Shown here one piece after another: positions 53,114-62,294 of a DNA stretch of 64,000 nucleotides. Position numbers and translations under genes: made by a program. The stretch is from Flavisphingopyxis soli. Its GTDB lineage: Bacteria > Pseudomonadota > Alphaproteobacteria > Sphingomonadales > Sphingomonadaceae. Each line of letters starts with the position of its first letter. The first letter of the stretch is position 1. The stretch is taken from positions 124,001-188,000 of the forward strand of contig NZ_VOPY01000003.1 in the NCBI RefSeq assembly GCF_007995095.1, given 5' to 3'. The notes beneath the pieces are model-generated. The model made no database searches. It saw nothing but the letters and a program-made list of their open reading frames with translations, and had not been told where the DNA came from.

Positions 53114-53605
53114 ATGGTCGCAATGGACGAAAACGACCCCCTTGGCCGCGGCAATACCGCGCTGATCCGCGGCAAGCTGGTCGAAAGCCTGTACGCGGAA
53201 TCGATGCTGCTCGCCGACGAGGCGCGCGACTATTTCGAAACGCACCCCGAGCGCGCACCGGGAGAGATCGACGCGATCACGCGGATCGGCATGTCGTGCG
53301 AATGGCTCAAGACGACGACGCGGCTGATGCACGTCATCGCCTGGCTGCTGACCCAGCGCGCGGTCAATGTCGGCGAACTGACCGAGGCGCAGGCGAAGCT
53401 CCATGACCGCATGCTGGGCGAGGCGATTCCATCCGATCCTGCCGTTTGCCGCAGCCTGCCCGACGAAGCACGGTTGCTGATCGCGGCGAGCGAGCAGCTT
53501 TTTGCCCGCGCCCTGCGCCTGCAGGATGCGTTGGCGTCGCCTCGACCCGTCGGCCAGGGTCCGGCCCGCGCGCTGATCGAACGTGTCCAGGCGATGGTGG
53601 GATAG
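53114..53605 (+). CDS. DUF1465 family protein
   Basis: A protein of about 163 residues of a family found in alphaproteobacteria. The start is uncertain between the ATGs at 53114 and 53123. The first helix has LVESLYAESMLLADEARDYF, the family signature, and ITRIGMSCEWLKTTTRLMHVIAWLLTQRA follows. It is cytosolic and helical; its role is unknown. It lies between the YdcH gene and tamA on the same strand. Confidence 0.85.
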   Translation: MVAMDENDPLGRGNTALIRGKLVESLYAESMLLADEARDYFETHPERAPGEIDAITRIGMSCEWLKTTTRLMHVIAWLLTQRAVNVGELTEAQAKLHDRMLGEAIPSDPAVCRSLPDEARLLIAASEQLFARALRLQDALASPRPVGQGPARALIERVQAMVG

Positions 53606-53675
53606 CTCTCGCGATCCCCGCCGTCCCTGCGAAAGCGGTGGCAATGCGCAGGCAACTTGCTACTGAATATGTGCG

Positions 53676-55832
53676 ATGCGAGCAGTTTCAAACAGTTGTC
53701 GGGCCCGATTGTTACCCGCTGCGCTGGTCGCCCTGGCGCTGGGCCATGGCGTGGCCGCGCACGGCCAGGAGATTGCGCCGCCGCAACCCGACGCGAACGA
53801 CGATCTCGCGCCGATCGACCCCGACCAGGACCTGGCACCGCTCCCCGACCTTGAGATCGACTGGCCCGAGCTCGACCAGGATCCGCCGCCGCTGGCGACG
53901 CTGAGCGACGAGGCGATGGCCAGCGATGCAGCGGCGCGACAGGCCGAAGCCGACGCCGCACGCGCTGCCAATCCGGGCGCGGTTGCCGACCTTGGCGATA
54001 GCAGCGACGAGACGATCGACGAGGTCGACCTGACGCTCGACACCCGCCAGCAGGAGGATGACGCCTTTCTTGGCGAAGCGGGGATCGAGCGCCCCTATTC
54101 GGTGCGTGTGGTCGGCATCGACGATTCGGAGAGCGAGGGGATCGCGGTTAACCGGCGCTTTGGCGAACTGTCGCAACTCGACGCGCGCGATGGCGACCCG
54201 GCGCTGGTCGCGCAAATCAACCGCCGTTCGGAAGCCGATGCCGAACTGCTCTATCGCCTGCTCAAGATCGACGGTTTCTACGATGCGCTGGTCGCATATG
54301 ATTTCGTCCCCGACATCACCGCCCAGCGGGTCGAAGTCGTCTTCACCGTCACACCGGGCGAGCGCTATCCCCTGTCCGACGTGAACCTTGCCGGGCTCGA
54401 CGCGGCGGCCGACGGCGACAGCGCGAAGTTCCGTGCCGATTTCCCCCTCGCGGTCGGCGACCCGGCCGACCAGGACGATGTCGTTGCCGGGCGCGAGGAG
54501 CTGTCGACCGCGCTGCAGGAAAATGGCTATCCCTTTGCGAGCGTCGACGATCCGGCGCTGACGATCGACCACGAGGCCATCAGCGGCGTTCTTGCCATGC
54601 CCGTCACGCCGGGCGGCAAGCGCAATTTCGGCCAGATCGTCGTGGAAGGAGGCAAGCCTTTCGACGCACGCCATACGCAGCTGATCGCGCGCTTTGAGCC
54701 CGGCGACCTCTACAAGGCGTCCGACATCGAAGACCTGCGCCGCGCGATCATTGCGACCAGCCTGGTGTCGCAGGTGACGATCGATCCGGTCGACAGCGGC
54801 GACGGCAAGAGCGTCGATGTCGCGGTCAAGATGATCCCGGCGCCGCCGCGCACAATCGCTGGCGAGATCGGCTATGGTACCGGCGAGGGGTTCCGTGCCG
54901 AGGTCAGCTGGGAGCACCGCAACTTCTTCCCGCCCGAGGGCCTGGTCCGGGCGCGGGCTGTGGCGGGCACGCGCGAACAGCTTGGTCACATCGTCTATCG
55001 CCGCAACAATTTCCTCCGCCGCGACCAGGTGCTGACCGCGCAGGCGCTCGCCAGCAACCAGCAGTTCGATGCCTATGACGCACGCACCGCTTTGATTTCA
55101 GGCGTGCTCGAACGCAAGACGACGCTGATATTCCAGAAGAAATGGTCGTGGAGCCTGGGCGGCGAGGTCGTCTATACTGCCGAGCGACCGTCGCCCAATG
55201 CGGTCAATCCGCCGCCGCGCACGACCTATTACATCGCCGCCTTGCCCGGCAGCCTCTATTACGACGGCAGCGACGACCTGCTTGATCCCAAGACCGGTTT
55301 TCGTCTCGGCGGACGGCTGTCGCCCGAATTCTCGCTCGCCAGCAACAATGTCGGCTATGCACGGGTCCAGCTCGACGGCAGCTATTACCGTCCGGTCAAC
55401 GACAAGGTCGTGCTCGCCGCACGCGTCCGTCTGGGGACGATTGCCGGTGCGGCGACCGCCGACATCGCCCCGTCGCGGCGCAATTACGCGGGCGGTGGCG
55501 GATCGGTGCGCGGCTATGGCTATCAGGCGATCGGTCCGCGCGATGCCTTCAACGATCCGATCGGCGGACGCGGCCTCATCGAACTGAGCGGCGAGGCGCG
55601 CATCAGGCTCGACATGTTCGGTGGCAATTTCGGCGTCGTGCCGTTCGTCGACGCGGGCAACGTCTATGACAGCCAGTTTCCCGATTTCTCCGGACTGCGC
55701 TTGGGTGCCGGTGTTGGTATCCGCTATTACACCAATTTCGGCCCGATCCGGGTCGATGTCGGCACGCCGCTCAATCCGCGCCAGGGCGACCCGCGCGTCG
55801 CAGTCTATGTTTCGCTGGGCCAGGCATTCTGA
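53676..55832 (+). CDS. tamA: Outer-membrane translocation and assembly module TamA
   Basis: A 718-residue BamA/Omp85-superfamily protein with a signal peptide (LLPAALVALALGHGVAAHG). An acidic Pro/Asp-rich linker (about residues 30-110) precedes POTRA domains, including ERPYSVRVVGID and GGKRNFGQIVVEGGKPFDA. The 16-strand barrel has the RGYGYQAIGP (RGY) motif and ends GLRLGAGVGIRYYTNFGPIRVDVGTPLN...GQAF. It pairs with TamB at 55832. The TGATG junction to tamB means coupled translation. Confidence 0.93.
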   Translation: MRAVSNSCRARLLPAALVALALGHGVAAHGQEIAPPQPDANDDLAPIDPDQDLAPLPDLEIDWPELDQDPPPLATLSDEAMASDAAARQAEADAARAANPGAVADLGDSSDETIDEVDLTLDTRQQEDDAFLGEAGIERPYSVRVVGIDDSESEGIAVNRRFGELSQLDARDGDPALVAQINRRSEADAELLYRLLKIDGFYDALVAYDFVPDITAQRVEVVFTVTPGERYPLSDVNLAGLDAAADGDSAKFRADFPLAVGDPADQDDVVAGREELSTALQENGYPFASVDDPALTIDHEAISGVLAMPVTPGGKRNFGQIVVEGGKPFDARHTQLIARFEPGDLYKASDIEDLRRAIIATSLVSQVTIDPVDSGDGKSVDVAVKMIPAPPRTIAGEIGYGTGEGFRAEVSWEHRNFFPPEGLVRARAVAGTREQLGHIVYRRNNFLRRDQVLTAQALASNQQFDAYDARTALISGVLERKTTLIFQKKWSWSLGGEVVYTAERPSPNAVNPPPRTTYYIAALPGSLYYDGSDDLLDPKTGFRLGGRLSPEFSLASNNVGYARVQLDGSYYRPVNDKVVLAARVRLGTIAGAATADIAPSRRNYAGGGGSVRGYGYQAIGPRDAFNDPIGGRGLIELSGEARIRLDMFGGNFGVVPFVDAGNVYDSQFPDFSGLRLGAGVGIRYYTNFGPIRVDVGTPLNPRQGDPRVAVYVSLGQAF

Positions 55833-58800
55833 TGGCAGCAGGCGCCGACACCGGCGAGGACCCGCCCGCCGCGCGCCGTCGCTGGCGGTTCCGCAAGGCG
55901 CTCGCCTGGTTGGTCGGCATTGCCACCGCGATCGTCGCATTGGTCACGATCGCGCTCGTCGCGATCGACACCGATGCCGGCCATCGCGCGCTGATCGACC
56001 GGATCGAAGCGATGGCTCCGGCGTCGGGCCTCAAGATCAAGATCGGGCGGATCGACGGCTCGCTCTATGGCGAGGCGGTGCTGCACGATGTGCGGTTATA
56101 CGACACCAAGGGTCTGTTTTTCCGCGCATCGACCGCCGAACTCGACTGGTCGCCGCTGCTCTATCTTACCGCCAACCGGCTCGATATCGACCGGCTCAAA
56201 ATTCCGCGCGCGATGCTGTGGCGGCTGCCGGCGCTCGTCCCGTCGAAGGAAGAAAAGCCGATCCTGCCCGGGTTCGATATCCGCATCGGCGCGCTCGATG
56301 TCGAGCAGCTGGTCCTTGGCGAGGCGATTTCGGGCAAACGCCACGTCGCGTCGCTCAAGGGCAATGTCGATATCCGCTCGGGCCGGGCCGAGGTCGACCT
56401 GGCCGCCGCGCTGCGCGACGGTGACGACAAGGCACGGCTCAAGCTCGTCAGCATCCCGGCCAACCGGCGGTTCGACATCGACCTTGCGGTGACGGCGTCG
56501 GCGGGCGGCGTTCTGGCCGCGATGACCGGCTATAAGAACGGCTTTACCGCGACGCTCGATGGCGACGGCGATTACGACAAATGGGACGGCCGGCTCGTTG
56601 CCGACAGCGCGGGCAGCAAGCTTGCGCGCGTGTCGCTCGGCGTACGGCGCGGACTGTACAGCTTTGACGGAACGCTCAACGCGCAGCGCCTGCTGAGCGG
56701 GCTCCCCGCGCGTCTGGGCGGTCCCGCGCTGCGTGTCACGGGCAAGACGACCTTCGCCGACCGCCGCCTCGACGGCACGATATCGCTGCGCTCGGCCGCA
56801 ATGACGCTCGACGGCAAGGGGCGGATCGATCTTGGCCGCAACAGCTTTTCCAACCTCAGGCTCGATGCGCGGCTGTTGCAACCGAGCGCGCTGGTCAAGT
56901 CGATGCGCGGCCGCGATATTCGCGGATCGCTCCTGCTCGATGGTCCAATGTCCGCGCCGCGATTCGAATATCGCCTGACCTCGCCCGCCATCGCTTTCGG
57001 CCAGTCGGGTTTCGAGCAGGTCGAAGCGCGCGGACGCGGCCGGATCGGCAAGAGCGTGGCGCAGATCCCGGTCCTGCTGACCGCCGCGCGCGCGACCGGC
57101 ATGGGCAAATTGGGCGCCGACATCCTCTACGGGCTGCGTGCCGAGGGCGTGTTGCAGCTCAAGGACTCGATCCTGACGAGCGATCTCATCCGCGTCACCA
57201 CGCGCCGCGTCCAGGGCAAGATCGTCCTGCTCGCCAACCTCAAGACCGGCGATTTCACCATCGGCTTCGACGGCGCGCTGCCGGGCTATGAAATCCCGGG
57301 GCTCGGTCGCGTCGATCTGATCAGCAACCTGAAGGTGCAGCCGCGCAGCGACGGCAGCACCGGTGTCGGGGGAACCGCGACGGCGACGCTTCGGCGGCTC
57401 GACAACGGCTTCCTGCGCGGCCTTGCCGGCGGCTTGCCGAAGATCACGACCAACCTGTCGCTCGATCCCGGCGGGCGGATCAGCTTCACCAACCTGCGCC
57501 TGTCGGCGCCCGATCTCAATCTCACCGCGAGCGGTTATCGCCGTCGCGACGGCAGCTTCCATTTCGAGGGCGGTGGCCGCCATGCGCGCTATGGCCCGCT
57601 CACACTGACACTCGACGGGGCGATCGACCGACCCAAGGTCCGGCTCGTCTTCGCAAGTCCGCTCGACGCCGCGGGTCTCGCCGACGTCGGCGTTTCGCTC
57701 GACCCGACTGATTCGGGCTATGTCTTCGTCGCGGGGGGGCAATCGCTGCTCGGTCCGTTTACCGCCGAGGGCGCGGTGCTGCTGCCGAAGGGCGCCGATG
57801 CGATCATCCAGGTTACACGGCTGACCGTCGCCAACACCGTTGCGCGCGGCCGGCTGCGCCCAGTGACCGGCGGGCTGGTGGGGGCGCTGGCGGTATCTGG
57901 AGGCGGCCTGACCGGCGAGGTCGATCTCGACATGGTCGGCGGCGTCCAGCGGATCGCGGCGGCGCTGGTGGCGCGCGATGCCAGCTTCCCGGGGCCGCCG
58001 GCGATCACCATCCGTCGCGGCAAGCTCGACATCGTCGCGCTGCTCGATCCCGCCGGCACGAGCATCGACGCCAAGCTCGACGGGCAGGGGATCCGGCGCG
58101 GGTCGCTTTCGATCGCCAATGTCTCGGCATCGGCCAAGCTCGTCGACGGATCGGGCACCGTCCGGACCAAGATATCGGGCGCACGCGGACGCGAGTTCGT
58201 GTTCGAAGCGGTTGCCGCGATCGCGCCCGGGCGCGTCCGCATCTCGGGCGGCGGTTCGGTCGATGGCCGCGCGCTGCGCCTGACGCGGCCAGCCTTGCTC
58301 ATAAAGGGCGAGGACGGCTGGCGCCTGCGCGCGGCCGAGCTGGCGCATAACGGCGGCACGCTTCGTCTTGCCGGCCAGTTCGGGCGCGACATCGAGTTCG
58401 ACGCGGGGCTCAACAACCTGCCGCTCGCGCTGCTCGATATCGGCTATCCCGAACTCGGCCTGGGCGGGCGCGCAACGGGCACGATCCAGTACCGCTCGCA
58501 TGCCGGTGAACTGCCGACAGGCAAGGCCGATCTGCGCGTTCGGCGCCTCAGTCGTTCGGGCGTCGCGCTGAGTTCGGAGCCGATCGACCTGGCCTTCACC
58601 GCCGCGTTGAGCGCGCGCAGCGCGGCGATGCGCGGCATCATCGGCGACGGCAGCGGCAAGACGGTCGGGCGGATCCAGGGGCGCGTCAGCCCGCTCGCCA
58701 GCGGCGGCGACATCATCCAGCGGATCGCCAGCGCGCCGCTGTTCGCGCAGCTGCGCTATGCCGGTCCGTCGGATACGCTGTGGCGCCTGACCGGAGTCGA

Positions 58801-60022
58801 TGCGCTTGATGTGTCAGGGCCGATCCAGCTTGCCGCCGACGTTCGCGGCAAATTGTCGGATCCGCTGATCCGCGGGACGATGCGGACCGAAAACGCGCGG
58901 ATCGAAAGCGTCCTTGCCGGCATCGTGTTGACCGATACCAAGGCGGTCGGCCGCTTCGACGGTTCGCGGCTCGAATTGCGCGGCATATCGGGCAGGACGC
59001 GTGGCGGCGGCACGGTGACCGGCAGCGGTACGCTCGATCTCGCCTCGGCGCGCGGCTTCGGCATGGACATGAAGCTCGACGCGCGCGACGCCGAGGTGCT
59101 CAATCGCGACGATATCGGCGCGACCGTGTCGGGCCCGCTCAGGATCACCTATGACAACAAAGCCGGCGGGCTGATCTCGGGCGAGGTGACGCTCGACAAG
59201 GCGCGCTTCAGGCTCGGCCAGGCGGCGGCTGCCGAAGCATTGCCGGTGGTCAAGGTGACCGAGATCAACGGGCGCGCCGACATGCCCGATTTCGGCAACC
59301 CGGCGGCGCCGTGGCGGCTCGACCTCAAGGCCAAAGCGCGCAACCAGCTCGCCGTTACGGGTCTTGGCATCGACAGTGAATGGGGCGCCGACCTCGCGAT
59401 TTCGGGGACCGTGACCAATCCGCGGATCGTCGGCACCGCGACGCTGGTGCGCGGCGTCTACAGCTTTGCGGGGCGCAATTTCCGCCTCGACACCGGCGAT
59501 ATCCGGTTCGTCGGACGCAGCCCGGTCGATCCGGTGCTCGACATTGTCGCGGTCAGCGAAGTCAGCGGGATCAACGCGACGATCAACGTCCGCGGCACCG
59601 GCCAGCGGCCCGAGATCAGCTTTGCCAGCGTGCCGGCATTGCCCGAGGACGAATTGCTCAGCCGGATCCTGTTCGGCAGTTCGATCACCGACATTTCGGT
59701 CGCCGAAGCGGCGCAGCTTGGTGCGGCGCTGGCCAGCCTGCGCGGCGGTAGCGGCGGGCTCGACCCGATCAACTCGCTGCGCAAGGCGGTCGGGCTCGAC
59801 CGGCTGCGCATCCTTCCCGCCGACGCGACGATCGGACAGGGAACCGCGGTTGCGGCTGGCAAATACATCACCCGGCGGCTCTATGTCGAAGTCATCACCG
59901 ACGGGCAGGGCTATTCAGCGACGCGCGCCGAGTTCCAGATCTTCCGCTGGCTGTCGATCCTCTCGACGATTTCGACGATCGGGCGGCAAAGCGCCAACGT
60001 GCGCGTTTCGAAGGATTATTGA
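55832..60022 (+). CDS. tamB: Translocation and assembly module inner-membrane protein TamB
   Basis: A 1,396-residue AsmA-like/TamB protein spanning the periplasm. An N-terminal helix (LAWLVGIATAIVALVTIALVAIDT) anchors it; a long beta-helical groove follows. The C-terminal DUF490 domain has LVRGVYSFAGRNFRLDTGDIRF, ISFASVPALPEDELLSRILFGSS and the last SKDY segment. Such proteins carry phospholipids or assist insertion of outer-membrane proteins together with TamA. It is coupled to tamA upstream and to the hydrolase gene downstream. Confidence 0.94.
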   Translation: MAAGADTGEDPPAARRRWRFRKALAWLVGIATAIVALVTIALVAIDTDAGHRALIDRIEAMAPASGLKIKIGRIDGSLYGEAVLHDVRLYDTKGLFFRASTAELDWSPLLYLTANRLDIDRLKIPRAMLWRLPALVPSKEEKPILPGFDIRIGALDVEQLVLGEAISGKRHVASLKGNVDIRSGRAEVDLAAALRDGDDKARLKLVSIPANRRFDIDLAVTASAGGVLAAMTGYKNGFTATLDGDGDYDKWDGRLVADSAGSKLARVSLGVRRGLYSFDGTLNAQRLLSGLPARLGGPALRVTGKTTFADRRLDGTISLRSAAMTLDGKGRIDLGRNSFSNLRLDARLLQPSALVKSMRGRDIRGSLLLDGPMSAPRFEYRLTSPAIAFGQSGFEQVEARGRGRIGKSVAQIPVLLTAARATGMGKLGADILYGLRAEGVLQLKDSILTSDLIRVTTRRVQGKIVLLANLKTGDFTIGFDGALPGYEIPGLGRVDLISNLKVQPRSDGSTGVGGTATATLRRLDNGFLRGLAGGLPKITTNLSLDPGGRISFTNLRLSAPDLNLTASGYRRRDGSFHFEGGGRHARYGPLTLTLDGAIDRPKVRLVFASPLDAAGLADVGVSLDPTDSGYVFVAGGQSLLGPFTAEGAVLLPKGADAIIQVTRLTVANTVARGRLRPVTGGLVGALAVSGGGLTGEVDLDMVGGVQRIAAALVARDASFPGPPAITIRRGKLDIVALLDPAGTSIDAKLDGQGIRRGSLSIANVSASAKLVDGSGTVRTKISGARGREFVFEAVAAIAPGRVRISGGGSVDGRALRLTRPALLIKGEDGWRLRAAELAHNGGTLRLAGQFGRDIEFDAGLNNLPLALLDIGYPELGLGGRATGTIQYRSHAGELPTGKADLRVRRLSRSGVALSSEPIDLAFTAALSARSAAMRGIIGDGSGKTVGRIQGRVSPLASGGDIIQRIASAPLFAQLRYAGPSDTLWRLTGVDALDVSGPIQLAADVRGKLSDPLIRGTMRTENARIESVLAGIVLTDTKAVGRFDGSRLELRGISGRTRGGGTVTGSGTLDLASARGFGMDMKLDARDAEVLNRDDIGATVSGPLRITYDNKAGGLISGEVTLDKARFRLGQAAAAEALPVVKVTEINGRADMPDFGNPAAPWRLDLKAKARNQLAVTGLGIDSEWGADLAISGTVTNPRIVGTATLVRGVYSFAGRNFRLDTGDIRFVGRSPVDPVLDIVAVSEVSGINATINVRGTGQRPEISFASVPALPEDELLSRILFGSSITDISVAEAAQLGAALASLRGGSGGLDPINSLRKAVGLDRLRILPADATIGQGTAVAAGKYITRRLYVEVITDGQGYSATRAEFQIFRWLSILSTISTIGRQSANVRVSKDY

Positions 60023-60951
60023 TGCGCACGGTTATATTGGCCACACATCTGGCCTTGGCAGGCTCGCTCGCGGCATGCCAGACCGCGCCGATGACCGACA
60101 CCACGCCCACCGACCAGATCGCCGAACCCGCGCCTGCTGTCCCGATGCAGTGGGGTGACCTGCTTGAGCGCGCAAAGCCCGCGCCCGACGCGACGATCAG
60201 CTATGGCACCGATCCGCTCAACGTTGTCGACATCTGGCAACCGGCGGGCAAAGGGCCGCATCCGGCGGTGATCATGATCCACGGCGGTTGCTGGAAAACC
60301 GACATCGCGCAGCGCGACATCATGAACTACATCGCCGCCGACCTGCGCAGCGACGGCATCGGCGTGTGGAACATCGAATATCGCGGCGTCGATCGCGCCG
60401 GCGGCGGCTATCCCGGCAGCTACCAGGATGTTGGCGAGGCCGCCGACCTGTTCGCCGCGCGCGGCGCCGGGTTCGGGTTCGATACGACCAAACGCGTTGC
60501 GATCGGCCATTCGGCGGGCGGGCATCTCGCGCTGTGGCTCGCGCAGCGGCCCGCGCTGCCGACCGCTTCGCCGATCCGCGGCGCCCGTCCGATCGCGCTC
60601 GACGCGGCGATCAGCCAGGCGGGCATCCCCGACCTGCGCCAGGGCGAAACCTTGCCCGACCACCCGTGCGGCGATGCAGGCGCGCGGGCAATGGCGGCGG
60701 GCCATTATGCCGAGACGGCCCCGCAGGAAATGCCGCTGACCGACACGCCGCAATATCTGTTCAACACCAGCGCCGACTGGGTCGCGCCCTATGCCTATGG
60801 CGAGGCGTATCGCGATGCGATGGCAAAGCGCGGCAAGTCGGTCGTCCTCGCGCAGACCGCGGGTGAAGGCCATGTCGAACACATTGCGCCCGAGGGGAAG
60901 ACCTGGGCGCTGCAAAAGGCGCTGATCAAGCAGCTGCTGGGGATGAAATGA
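60022..60951 (+). CDS. Alpha/beta hydrolase lipoprotein, possible kynurenine formamidase
   Basis: A 309-residue hydrolase; the ATG at 60022 overlaps the tamB TGA as TGATG. An N-terminal lipobox (LAGSLAAC) suggests an envelope lipoprotein. The oxyanion HGG motif (MIHGGCW) and nucleophile GHSAGGHLA, with the acidic and His residues in SADWVAPYAYG and GEGHVEHIA, match the arylformamidase-type subgroup. It is joined by an ATGA overlap to kynureninase, the next step of that pathway, so it may convert N-formylkynurenine to kynurenine. A periplasmic location would be odd for that role. Confidence 0.85.
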   Translation: MRTVILATHLALAGSLAACQTAPMTDTTPTDQIAEPAPAVPMQWGDLLERAKPAPDATISYGTDPLNVVDIWQPAGKGPHPAVIMIHGGCWKTDIAQRDIMNYIAADLRSDGIGVWNIEYRGVDRAGGGYPGSYQDVGEAADLFAARGAGFGFDTTKRVAIGHSAGGHLALWLAQRPALPTASPIRGARPIALDAAISQAGIPDLRQGETLPDHPCGDAGARAMAAGHYAETAPQEMPLTDTPQYLFNTSADWVAPYAYGEAYRDAMAKRGKSVVLAQTAGEGHVEHIAPEGKTWALQKALIKQLLGMK

Positions 60952-62171
60952 TCACACTCGACGAAGCCCGCGCGCGCGATGCGGCCGATCCGCTGCGCCA
61001 CCATCGCGACGGTTTCGCGCTGCCTGCCGGGACAATCTATCTCGACGGCAATTCGCTCGGAGCGCTGCCCAGGGCGGCGGTCGCGGTCATGCACGATGCG
61101 GTGACGCGGCAATGGGGCGAACGGCTGATCCGCAGCTGGAACGAGGCCGACTGGATCGGCGCGCCGCAGCGGATCGGCGACAAGATCGCACGAGTGGTTG
61201 GAGCCAAGGACGGCGAGGTCATCGTCGCCGATTCGACCTCGATCAACATCTTCAAGCTGCTCACCGCGCTGACTGCGCAGCGCCCCGAGGCGACGCATAT
61301 CCTCTCGGAAAGCGGCAATTTCCCGACCGATGTCCATATCGCCGCCGGTGCTGCGCGCGCGGCGGGGATCGATCTGCGCCTCGTGACCCGCGCGGACATC
61401 GCCGGGGCGATCGCCGACGACACCGCCGCGCTGCTGCTCACCCATGTCCATTACAAGAGCGGCGCGCGCTACGACATGGCGGCGCTGACTACAGCCGCGC
61501 GCGCGACGAGCGTGCCCGTGATCTGGGACCTGTCGCACAGCGCCGGCGCGGTGCCGCTCGACCTCGCTGCAGCGGGCGCCGAATATGCCGTTGGATGCGG
61601 CTACAAATATCTCAACGGCGGTCCCGGCGCGCCCGCGTTCGTCTATGTCGCGCGCGAGCGGCAGGCGGCGCTGCGGCCCGCGTTGCAAGGCTGGATGGGC
61701 GATGCGCGCCCGTTCGCATTCGAGGACGCGTACGAGCCCGCGCCGGGCATGGGCCGGATGCTGATCGGCACCGCGCCGGTCCTGTCGCTGCTCGCGCTCG
61801 AATGCGGCGTCGATGCAATGCTCGCCGCTGATCGCGACGCGCTGTGGGCCAAGTCGCAGGAACTGTTCGACATGCTGACCGGCCTGATGGCCGAACGCTG
61901 CCCCGACTTCACCCTCGTCACCCCGACCGATGCTGAGCGGCGCGGCAGCCATGCGAGCTTCGCGCACGCCGACGCCTGGCCGATCAACCGCGCGCTGATC
62001 GACGCGCAAGTGATTGGCGATTTTCGTGCGCCCGACGTCCTGCGCCTCGGCCTGACGCCGCTCTATACGAGCTTCGAGGACGTCTGGCGCGCGGTCGATG
62101 TGCTCGCCGATATCATGGCGAACGAGACGTGGCGGAAGCCCGAATATGCCGTGCGATCGGCGGTGACGTGA
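60948..62171 (+). CDS. kynU: Kynureninase
   Basis: A 407-residue PLP enzyme cleaving kynurenine or 3-hydroxykynurenine to anthranilate or 3-hydroxyanthranilate plus alanine. The opening AGTIYLDGNSLGALPRAAVAV and the PLP lysine in VGCGYKYLNGGPGAPAFVYV are diagnostic, with WDLSHSAGAVPLDL holding the cofactor aspartate. No other kynurenine gene (kynA, kynB of classical type) is in view except the linked hydrolase. Its ATG overlaps the hydrolase stop as ATGA. Confidence 0.95.
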   Translation: MITLDEARARDAADPLRHHRDGFALPAGTIYLDGNSLGALPRAAVAVMHDAVTRQWGERLIRSWNEADWIGAPQRIGDKIARVVGAKDGEVIVADSTSINIFKLLTALTAQRPEATHILSESGNFPTDVHIAAGAARAAGIDLRLVTRADIAGAIADDTAALLLTHVHYKSGARYDMAALTTAARATSVPVIWDLSHSAGAVPLDLAAAGAEYAVGCGYKYLNGGPGAPAFVYVARERQAALRPALQGWMGDARPFAFEDAYEPAPGMGRMLIGTAPVLSLLALECGVDAMLAADRDALWAKSQELFDMLTGLMAERCPDFTLVTPTDAERRGSHASFAHADAWPINRALIDAQVIGDFRAPDVLRLGLTPLYTSFEDVWRAVDVLADIMANETWRKPEYAVRSAVT

Positions 62172-62197
62172 GCTGATCGGGTGTCCAGCATACCCCC

Positions 62198-62269
62198 ATC
62201 CCGCTCACCCTGACCCTGTCGAAGGGTCAGCGCGCGCTTGGACTTCGACACGCTCAGCCTGAGCGGGAT
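62198..62269. repeat. Imperfect inverted repeat between convergent genes
   Basis: ATCCCGCTCA (62198-62207) pairs with TGAGCGGGAT (62260-62269), with the nested TTCGACA/TGTCGAA type elements inside. It sits between kynU and the convergent aldehyde dehydrogenase gene. The sequence is of the 'CTTCGACACGCTCAGC..GAGCGGG' sort found as scattered repeats in this group, and may serve as a shared terminator. Confidence 0.7.
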
Positions 62270-62294
62270 TGGGAGGGAATAGCCTCGCTTTTCG

